Both the position numbers and the translations under genes were made by a program. From an uncultured Hyphomonadaceae bacterium (GTDB taxonomy: Bacteria; Pseudomonadota; Alphaproteobacteria; Caulobacterales; Hyphomonadaceae): a stretch of DNA of 5,763 nt. Below the pieces are notes generated by a model. It was not told the DNA's origin. It saw nothing but the letters and a program-made list of their open reading frames with translations, and did not search any database. Shown here one piece after another: positions 1-4,899 of the stretch (its first letter is position 1; every line of letters starts with the position of its first letter). The DNA lies in the NCBI GenBank assembly GCA_937873805.1, contig CALMWO010000478.1:1-5763 (forward strand). Direction: 5' to 3'.

Positions 1-621
1 AACTCCACGGCCATGGTGTTCAAGAGCCCGCAGTGACCACATCGCCTGCCCCGGCCCCTGCCCGAGAAGCTTGCTGCGAAATCCATCGAGATCGCCGGCG
101 ACGGTGATGGCGAGGACGTCGCTGAATGGGTGCTGGCGCGCGACGCCGCGATCCTCTCGCTACTCTATGGCGCCGGGCTTCGTCTGTCTGAGGCGCTGTC
201 GCTGACCGGCAAGGATGCGCCGGCGCCAGAAGCACTGCGCGTCTACGGCAAAGGCCGCAAGGTGCGGATCGTGCCGCTGATCCGGGTGGTGCGCGAAGCG
301 ATCAACGAATACCGCACGCTGTGCCCCTATCCCGCGGCGCCCGACGAGATGCTGTTCCGTGGCACGAAGGGCGGACCGCTCAATCCGCGTCTGGTGCAGC
401 GCCTGATGGAGAAGCTGCGCATCCGCCTCGGCCTGCCCGAGACCGCGACGCCGCACGCGCTGCGCCACTCATTCGCGACGCACCTGCTTGCGAATGGCGG
501 CGACTTGCGATCGATACAGGCGCTGCTGGGCCATGCCAGCCTTTCAACGACGCAGATTTACACCGGCGTCGACGCCGCACGACTGATGAAGGTACACGCC
601 GAGGCGCACCCGCGGGCATGA
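1..621 (+). pseudogene. xerC: XerC-like tyrosine recombinase, 3' part, with an in-frame premature stop
   Basis: The reading frame is recognisable from base 1 to the TGA at 619-621 and ends in the C-terminal catalytic domain of a XerC-type site-specific recombinase, the family that resolves chromosome dimers at dif sites. All catalytic residues are visible: Arg in GLRLSEAL (181-183), Lys in YGKGRK (250-252), His and Arg of HALRHSFATHLL (454-456, 463-465), His in LLGHASLSTTQ (532-534) and the nucleophile Tyr in QIYTGV (559-561). The linker before this domain (VFKSPQ, then PHRLPRPLPEK) is in the same frame on both sides of a TGA at 34-36, so the stop looks like a point mutation, for example CGA to TGA, or a sequencing error. 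The N-terminal core-binding domain lies outside the window. A GTG at 130 could begin a product holding only the catalytic domain, but it has no convincing ribosome binding site. Family identity is firm; loss of function is inferred. Confidence 0.85.
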
Positions 622-628
622 GCCAAAT

Positions 629-844
629 TTACTGGCCTGTCGCTCCGTTGAATGCATTCATCATGCACTGTTCGATGCCCTTCTGCTCTTCGGGCGTCAG
701 GTTCGACAGCACTTCCAACGGGTTCGGGTTGTTTTCGTGCTTGGCCTGAAACTGCTTGCACCATTCCGGTGAACCAACAGCCGGGCTGCAAGCTGTGGCG
801 ATCACTGCGGTTGCTGTGAGAAGCCCGAAAAACGCGATGCGCAT
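629..844 (-). CDS. Small putative lipoprotein, DUF3012-like
   Basis: This encodes 71 residues. I chose the ATG at 844 because it starts the signal peptide directly and is preceded by a purine-rich ribosome binding site (AAAGGGGGAAC, about five bases upstream). Residues 1-18 form a hydrophobic signal sequence ending ATAC, a slightly relaxed lipobox, so Cys19 would be lipidated and the mature protein anchored to a membrane. The mature part is short and polar, with VGSPEWCK and IEQCMM supplying two further cysteines (29 and 60) that could form a disulfide in the periplasm. The VGSPEWC start resembles DUF3012 lipoproteins, whose function is unknown, but the tail here is longer and differs, so the family link is tentative. 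The gene converges on xerC with seven bases between the stops. The 66-bp gap to the next minus-strand gene shows no clear terminator or promoter, so the two may share a transcript. Confidence 0.72.
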   Translation of the reverse strand: MRIAFFGLLTATAVIATACSPAVGSPEWCKQFQAKHENNPNPLEVLSNLTPEEQKGIEQCMMNAFNGATGQ

Positions 845-910
845 GTAAGTTCCCCCTTTGTGAGCTCGTCCCACGTCCGAGCCGAACCCTGACGATGGAC
901 CCTTCTCAAG

Positions 911-1300
911 TCAATCTGCGGCGGCCTTGATCGGCGCGGCACACCCGCTGAGCTTCTCGCCCTTCCAGTCAGCGACAACCGACCAGTGATACTCACGCTC
1001 ACCCAGACCATCTTCGCACTTTTCCTGGCGCAGGGTCATCACGAAGTCGCCGTCAGGCGTTTTCGAGGTGAGGATGGTTGCGTCTTTCTCGCCTTTGGAT
1101 TTCACAGGCGGTTCGCCAACAATATCGCGCTCGCCGAGGACGGCGATGCTGGTCGTCTTGGCGACGCGCGAGACCTTTACACCCCAGAAGGCGGGCTCCA
1201 TGCCGTTGGCTTCGATATCGCCGTCGAGCTCGGCATCGGCCGGTGAACAGGCTGCAAGCGACATGGCGAACACGACAGAGGCGCAGACGAGCTTCAGCAT
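911..1300 (-). CDS. Putative lipoprotein, COG3650-like
   Basis: This encodes 129 residues. The N terminus is a lipoprotein signal peptide with a canonical lipobox (SLAAC, Cys18). The mature domain contains GMEPAFWGVKV (about 33-43), which resembles the G-N-E-P-F-W motif of COG3650 proteins. It also has KCEDGLGEREYHWSV (about 94-108) and a closing KLSGCAAP (about 116-123). In that family the two cysteines, here Cys95 and Cys120, flank the last strands and probably pair. No enzymatic activity is established for the family; members are small envelope proteins. The start is well supported: AAGGAG lies six bases upstream of the ATG at 1300. A candidate promoter sits just upstream. The following lipoprotein gene is 66 bp downstream on the same strand. 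COG3650 membership is recalled from the motif pattern and was not searched. Confidence 0.8.
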   Translation of the reverse strand: MLKLVCASVVFAMSLAACSPADAELDGDIEANGMEPAFWGVKVSRVAKTTSIAVLGERDIVGEPPVKSKGEKDATILTSKTPDGDFVMTLRQEKCEDGLGEREYHWSVVADWKGEKLSGCAAPIKAAAD

Positions 1301-1321
1301 GGCAGTCTCCTTCTTGCGACA

Positions 1322-1349
1322 AACCTAGCGCGCCGCGACGGAAGTCCAA
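1322..1349 (-). promoter_or_regulatory. Candidate sigma70-type promoter for the COG3650-like lipoprotein
   Basis: On the minus strand a TTGGAC hexamer (1349-1344) is followed after 16 bases by TAGGTT (1327-1322). Transcription would start near 1315 and give a short leader containing the AAGGAG ribosome binding site. The match to consensus is modest, and position in the divergent intergenic region is the main support. Confidence 0.35.
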
Positions 1350-1367
1350 AGCTGGATTTGTTGCGCG

Positions 1368-1395
1368 TTGCACCACGAAGCCGGTGCGATATGCT
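1368..1395 (+). promoter_or_regulatory. Candidate promoter giving a leaderless amidase transcript
   Basis: TTGCAC (1368-1373) and TATGCT (1390-1395) are separated by 16 bases. The first transcribed base would fall about seven bases after the -10 box, at or next to the A of the ATG at 1402. The amidase has no Shine-Dalgarno sequence there, which fits a leaderless message. The hexamers are imperfect matches, so this is a candidate only. Confidence 0.35.
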
Positions 1396-1401
1396 GCATT
1401 C

Positions 1402-2781
1402 ATGAGTCTGGACGCTGGTTTCTTCCGGATGACCGCCACGCAGCTCGCCGCCGGGCTGAAGAAGAAAGCGTTCAGCGCACAGGAACTGCTGCAGGCTTCG
1501 ATTGAACGGATCGAGGCGCTCGATCCCAAGATCAATGCGGTTGTGGTCCGCGATTTCGAGCGGGCGCGAACGGAGGCGCGGCTGGCCGATGAGACACTGG
1601 CGCGCGGCGATCAGAAGGCGCTCACCGGCATTCCGATGACGGTGAAGGAAAGCTTCGATCTGCGCGGACACGCGACGACTTGGGGTTTCACCTTTCACAG
1701 CGAGCATGTCGCGCGTGAGGATGCGCTGGCTGTGCAGCGACTGAAGACGGCGGGTGCGGTCGTGCTCGGCAAGACCAATGTGCCGCCTGCGCTGGGCGAC
1801 TGGCAGTCGGCCAATCCGATCTATGGGCGGACCAACAATCCGCATGACGTGACGCGCTCTCCGGGCGGATCGTCTGGCGGAAGCGCGGCGGCGATCGCGA
1901 TGGGTTTTTCTGCGCTGGAGATGGGATCGGATATCGGCGGATCAATCCGCGTGCCGGCAGCGTTCTGTGGCGTCTATGGTCACAAATCGAGCTATGGCTT
2001 GCTGCCCATGGGCGGACACACGGCTGGCGGGGCGCGGACGGCGGCCCAGCTGTTGAGCGTGATCGGACCGATCGCGCGGTCGGCGCAGGATCTGGCGATC
2101 GCGCTGGATGTTGTCGCCGGGCCGGATGCGGAATCGCCGGCCAACAAGGTCGTGCTGCCCCTTCCGCGTCACGGACGGCTGGGAAGTTTTCGTGTGTTCG
2201 TGCTCGATCATCACCCGGTTGCGCGAGCTGACAGTAATATTCTCGGCGCGCTGGAGGATCTGGCGGATCACCTTACGCGGGAAGGCGCAACGGTGGCGCG
2301 GCTGTCCAGCCTGCTGCCGGACCTGAACGTACAGTGGAAAACCTATCAGACCATGCTGCATACGATCATCACGCGGGGCGATCCCGCAGTGACGCGGCCA
2401 CCGATTTCGGCGCATGACTGGCTTGGGCTGCTCGATCAGCAGCTGCGCATTCGCCGGCAGTGGCACGAATTCTTCCGGCATTTCGACATCGTGCTCTGCC
2501 CCGCCTTTGGCACGCCTGCCTTTCCGCATTCGGACGAGACCGACTGGCGCAAGCGACCGCTCGACATGGATGGCCAACCGGGAAATTTCGGCTCGCAGCT
2601 CGGCTGGGCCGGGATCGCGACCGTGGCGAACCTGCCGTCGACCGCAATCCCGCTGGGCCTCAGCAAATCAGGCCTGCCGGTAGCCGTTCAGGCGATCGGG
2701 CCGTTTCTCGAGGACAAAACCACGATCGCGTTCGCAGGCATGGTCGGCCATGAGATCGAGCCGCCTGAGCTCGCAATGTAA
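1402..2781 (+). CDS. Amidase signature (AS) family hydrolase
   Basis: This encodes 459 residues, a usual length for AS enzymes, which hydrolyse carboxamides to an acid and ammonia or an amine, generally in the cytoplasm when there is no signal peptide, as here. The Ser-cisSer-Lys triad is complete: Lys82 in GIPMTVKESFDLRG, Ser157 in SPGGSSGGSAAA and nucleophile Ser181 in SDIGGSIRVPAAFCG. The spacings of 75 and 24 residues match those I recall for fatty acid amide hydrolase. The C-terminal GLPVAVQAIGP (about 424-434) is also typical. The natural substrate cannot be read from the sequence. The open frame extends upstream to 1078, but that part is arginine-rich, lies antisense to the lipoprotein gene and is not family-like, so I chose the ATG at 1402. 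An ATG at 1429 (residue 10) is the alternative. Neither start has a good ribosome binding site. The stop codon directly abuts the stop of the convergent transporter gene. Confidence 0.93.
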   Translation: MSLDAGFFRMTATQLAAGLKKKAFSAQELLQASIERIEALDPKINAVVVRDFERARTEARLADETLARGDQKALTGIPMTVKESFDLRGHATTWGFTFHSEHVAREDALAVQRLKTAGAVVLGKTNVPPALGDWQSANPIYGRTNNPHDVTRSPGGSSGGSAAAIAMGFSALEMGSDIGGSIRVPAAFCGVYGHKSSYGLLPMGGHTAGGARTAAQLLSVIGPIARSAQDLAIALDVVAGPDAESPANKVVLPLPRHGRLGSFRVFVLDHHPVARADSNILGALEDLADHLTREGATVARLSSLLPDLNVQWKTYQTMLHTIITRGDPAVTRPPISAHDWLGLLDQQLRIRRQWHEFFRHFDIVLCPAFGTPAFPHSDETDWRKRPLDMDGQPGNFGSQLGWAGIATVANLPSTAIPLGLSKSGLPVAVQAIGPFLEDKTTIAFAGMVGHEIEPPELAM

Positions 2782-3729
2782 TCACCAGGTTCGCGCGCCG
2801 GCTGTTCGCGTGATCTTCGGCTTCGCCAGCAACCACACACCGGCGATGGTGAGCACCATCGAAGCGACGTGCGGCCACCCGAAGGGCTCGTGCAGGATCA
2901 TCACCGCAGCCCATGCCGCGACAACCGGACCTATGCCGCCGACTGCGCTCATCGGACCGGGGCCGATGCGGCTGATTGCTTCGGCGATCATGAAGCTGGG
3001 GATCACGGTGCAGACCATCGCCAGCGTGAGCGCGAGCCAGTAGCCGTTCGCGGTGACGGGCGGCGGCGAATGAAACGCCATGTCGATGCCGCTTTGCGTG
3101 AGAAACACGATCGAGGCGGCTGACATGCCGAAGGCCGTGAAGAGTGTTGAGCCCATGCGCGTGATGATGGGCTTCGAGGCCGTGACATAGACCGCATAGA
3201 TCAACGCGCCCGCGAAAATCAGGCCACCGCCGAGCCAGGCGTTGGGGCCTTGATGATCGATCTCGGCGCCGAACAGAATCGCGACGCCGGCATAGGCGAG
3301 CACCAGCGCAACGATGTGGCGGCGCGTGAGCTTGTCTTTCAGAAAGAAGAACGACAGCGCGGCAACCATGGTCGGGTAGATATAGAGGATCAGGCGTTCG
3401 AGCTGGGCGGAGACATATTTCAGGCCCTCGAAATTGAGCCAGGACGACACGCAATAGCTCATGATGCCAAGGCCGGCAGCGAGCGCGTAGGTGCGCAGCG
3501 AGGGCTGTTTCTTCAGGCGCATCCACGCATAGACGCCGACCGCGAGATAGACCGGCAGCGAGAAAGCCATGCGCAGGGTCAGCAATTGTGAGACGCCAAT
3601 GCCTTCGGCGAAGGCCAGCTTGATGACGACGCCCTTCAGCGAGAAGAGCCCGGCGCCAAGCGCGGCAAGACCAACGCCGATGGCGCGGTTGCGGGCTTCG
3701 TGATCGGCTGGGAGCGCTTCGGTGGTCAT
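2782..3729 (-). CDS. EamA/DMT-family transporter, ten predicted membrane helices
   Basis: This encodes 315 residues. Hydrophobic segments lie near residues 16-40, 48-68, 80-100, 104-127, 136-155, 165-185, 197-215, 230-250, 262-280 and 286-304. They form two EamA halves of five helices, the drug/metabolite transporter plan of the inner membrane. Family-like features include ERLILYIYPT in the fourth helix and the GPGPMSAVGGIGP plus ILHEPFGWPH stretch near the end of the second half. Known members export or exchange amino acids, nucleotides or other metabolites; the substrate here is unknown. The frame is open 41 codons further upstream, but that extension is polar and poorly conserved in character. 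The ATG at 3729 is preceded by GGAGAG and begins just before the first helix, so I chose it. That ribosome binding site is locked in an inverted repeat described separately. The 3' end meets the amidase stop with no spacer, so any terminator must lie inside one of the two coding regions. Confidence 0.92.
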   Translation of the reverse strand: MTTEALPADHEARNRAIGVGLAALGAGLFSLKGVVIKLAFAEGIGVSQLLTLRMAFSLPVYLAVGVYAWMRLKKQPSLRTYALAAGLGIMSYCVSSWLNFEGLKYVSAQLERLILYIYPTMVAALSFFFLKDKLTRRHIVALVLAYAGVAILFGAEIDHQGPNAWLGGGLIFAGALIYAVYVTASKPIITRMGSTLFTAFGMSAASIVFLTQSGIDMAFHSPPPVTANGYWLALTLAMVCTVIPSFMIAEAISRIGPGPMSAVGGIGPVVAAWAAVMILHEPFGWPHVASMVLTIAGVWLLAKPKITRTAGARTW

Positions 3730-3734
3730 CTTCG

Positions 3735-3795
3735 TCTCTCCGCTCGTCCCTTCAGTCTTTGGCAGTTCGGGGCGGAGAGAGCTGGTCGGGACGAG
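3735..3795 (-). promoter_or_regulatory. Structured 5' leader of the transporter gene: H-type pseudoknot candidate covering the ribosome binding site
   Basis: Reading the minus strand as RNA, CTCGTCCC (3795-3788) pairs with GGGACGAG (3750-3743) over 8 bp. TCTCTCCGC (3780-3772) pairs with GCGGAGAGA (3743-3735) over 9 bp. The two helices cross, and their 3' strands are contiguous, sharing G at 3743, with connecting loops of 7 and 21 nt. This is the layout of an H-type pseudoknot or of two mutually exclusive hairpins. The second helix contains the GGAGAG ribosome binding site, so it could limit translation. It does not fit the SAM-II riboswitch motif as I know it. The pairings are seen directly; folding and regulation are inferred. 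Confidence 0.4.
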
Positions 3796-3799
3796 GGTC

Positions 3800-3820
3800 G
3801 CCGGCGCTTCCGCCGCCGGC
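3800..3820 (-). other. GC-rich hairpin between the hypothetical gene and the transporter
   Basis: A perfect 7-bp inverted repeat (GCCGGCG / CGCCGGC) encloses a 7-nt loop. On the minus strand it follows the TAG at 3832-3830 by nine bases, which fits a 3'-end hairpin for the upstream hypothetical gene. No T-run follows, so it is not a standard Rho-independent terminator. Confidence 0.45.
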
Positions 3821-3829
3821 CCTGTCGCT

Positions 3830-4622
3830 CTAGTCGCGACGCGCCGGCGCAAGCCGTTTGATGGCCTGCTTGAGTCGAAGGGTTTTGGCGCGGGTGGTCA
3901 TGAGCCGGGTCGTAGGCCCGTTTTCCATCACGCGCAACGGAGGGGACTGGGAGTTGAGAGAGATTTCCGGATGTTGCGTGGTGTGTAGGCGTGGCGGTGC
4001 GTTCTCGCGCGTGAGCGTGAGGTGACGCGGTTCGGGTTTTGGGAAATGAAGGGGGTGGTCCGCGTGTGCGGAGAGAGCCCCCTCCGTCTTGCGCGCAAGA
4101 GAGCGCAATCCACCTCCCCCGCCGAAGGCGGTGGAGGACGTCGCGCATGACACTCAAGTCCTCCACCATGAGTAGCATGGGGGAGGTGGATCGATCCGAA
4201 GCATCAAGACGGAGGGGGCTTTGCGCCTGCTCGCGCTGCAAGCGTTCGGCGCGCAGATGCGCCAAGCGTTCGCGGTCGTCGAAACGGTGGACGAGACGGC
4301 GGAAGCTGCGCCAGCATGTGTCGGGCGTGTGGCGTGAGCGTGTGGTGGTGCGGTTGGGCTCGAAGCCGCGGCTCTGGCAGCGGACGCCGGCGATCTCGCA
4401 GGCGCGGAGATAGATCATGAGGTCGAGCTTGGTGTGGGCGTCAGCCAAGGCTGCATGAACACCGGCGCAGTGATCCGGATCGCCTGCCAGTGCCGCGAGC
4501 GTCTCGTCGTCTGCGAAGAGCGCGAAGCCTGTGCGAATGATGTCGACGAGGTTCGCCTCCACCGCCATGGCTGGGCGGAGGCTCCAGAGAATCCAAAGGA
4601 TGATCTGCGACAGCTCGTACAT
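3830..4622 (-). pseudogene. Hypothetical protein gene, apparently split by a 145-bp palindromic element
   Basis: The 5' part (4622-4221) encodes 134 residues with strongly GC-biased third positions and a natural protein composition: a short hydrophobic N-terminal helix (SQIILWILWSL), an acidic middle (TGFALFADDETLAALAGDPD), then YLRACEIAGVRCQSRGFEPN and a basic, probably helical RFDDRERLAHLRAERLQR. At 4220 it runs into the repeat element. The 3' part (4075-3830) reads in a different frame and encodes 81 residues ending in a basic tail (MTTRAKTLRLKQAIKRLAP) and TAG. The element is 145 bp, one more than a multiple of three. Deleting exactly 4076-4220 joins the halves at codon boundaries (EQAQ then LSAHADHP) into a 215-residue protein. 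I do not recognise the family. The start has no Shine-Dalgarno sequence; GATACT seven bases upstream could be a -10 box for a leaderless message. In the present frame translation would instead run on to 3726. That the 5' half is coding is well supported; the reconstruction is inferred. Confidence 0.55.
4076..4220. repeat. 145-bp palindromic MITE-like repeat element
   Basis: The ends are perfect 16-bp terminal inverted repeats: AGCCCCCTCCGTCTTG at 4076-4091 and its complement at 4205-4220. Inside are a second pair (ATCCACCTCCCCC, 4108-4120, against 4179-4191) and a third (GGTGGAGGAC, 4130-4139, against 4158-4167), around an 18-bp centre. The whole unit can fold into one long, interrupted hairpin. 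The spacers between paired blocks differ between the two arms; the left arm has its own palindrome CTTGCGCGCAAG (4089-4100) and the right arm GGATCGATCC (4188-4197). It has no coding capacity of its own and I find no target-site duplication. The architecture fits a non-autonomous miniature inverted-repeat element or a REP/BIME-type repeat. Copies elsewhere in the genome cannot be seen from this window. Confidence 0.75.
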
Positions 4623-4772
4623 GGGTAAGAGTATCGCTGAGGTTCAGCCGGGTGAGGGTTGGCGGTTACAGATCCAACAGTGGTTTTCGGGTTGGGCTTT
4701 GATTTTGTGAGGGAAGATTTTTCAGGTGCGGGTCTGGATTCCGCGGAATTGCCGCGTGACCCACGGACGCAT

Positions 4773-4840
4773 CCCCCGCGAAGGCGGGGGTCCAGTTGGC
4801 GGGCTCTCTTTGGTGGGACTGGATCCCCGCCTTCGCGGGG
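4773..4840. repeat. Pair of inverted REP-like palindromes
   Basis: Two small hairpins face each other: CCCCCGC-GAAG-GCGGGGG (4773-4790) and CCCCGC-CTTC-GCGGGG (4825-4840). Each is flanked on the inner side by the same short sequence in opposite orientation (TCCAGT against ACTGGA), so the pair also forms a larger inverted repeat of about 23 bp per arm with one mismatch, around a spacer of some 20 bp. This core is common between genes in many proteobacterial genomes, where its translation gives the spurious peptide pattern FPAKAGIQ/TPAFAG. It lies in the 277-bp gap (4623-4899) between the hypothetical gene and the esterase. It could stabilise mRNA 3' ends or impede polymerase downstream of the esterase. 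I see no gene in the gap. Confidence 0.8.
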
Positions 4841-4843
4841 AAC

Positions 4844-4862
4844 GCGTGAACAGAGTTCACGC
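4844..4862 (-). terminator. Possible hairpin terminator downstream of the esterase gene
   Basis: GCGTGAAC (4844-4851) and GTTCACGC (4855-4862) form a perfect 8-bp stem with a 3-nt loop, 37 bases beyond the esterase stop codon on the minus strand. The REP-like hairpins follow immediately. No T-run is present, so a classical Rho-independent terminator is not supported. It may act with the REP pair as a transcript 3' end. Confidence 0.35.
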
Positions 4863-4899
4863 TTCCGGTGACAACCGCCGCAGCTGTCAGGACGTGCGT

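Noticed and set aside
649..660. Perfect 12-bp palindrome TGAATGCATTCA.
   Set aside because: It lies within the coding end of the small lipoprotein, is too short to mean much alone, and has no partner site or repeat in the window.
1078..1401. Upstream extension of the amidase frame by 108 codons.
   Set aside because: The extension is arginine/alanine-rich, runs antisense through the lipoprotein gene, has no ribosome binding site and does not resemble amidase N termini. Family alignment begins just after 1402.
3735..3795. Assignment of the transporter leader to the SAM-II riboswitch, a known alphaproteobacterial pseudoknot.
   Set aside because: The AT-rich conserved loops and the AGCUAAA-type sequence of SAM-II, as I know them, are absent. 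Only the general topology is shared.
3800..3820. Calling the GC-rich hairpin a Rho-independent terminator.
   Set aside because: No T-run follows on either strand, so it was kept only as a hairpin that may mark a 3' end.
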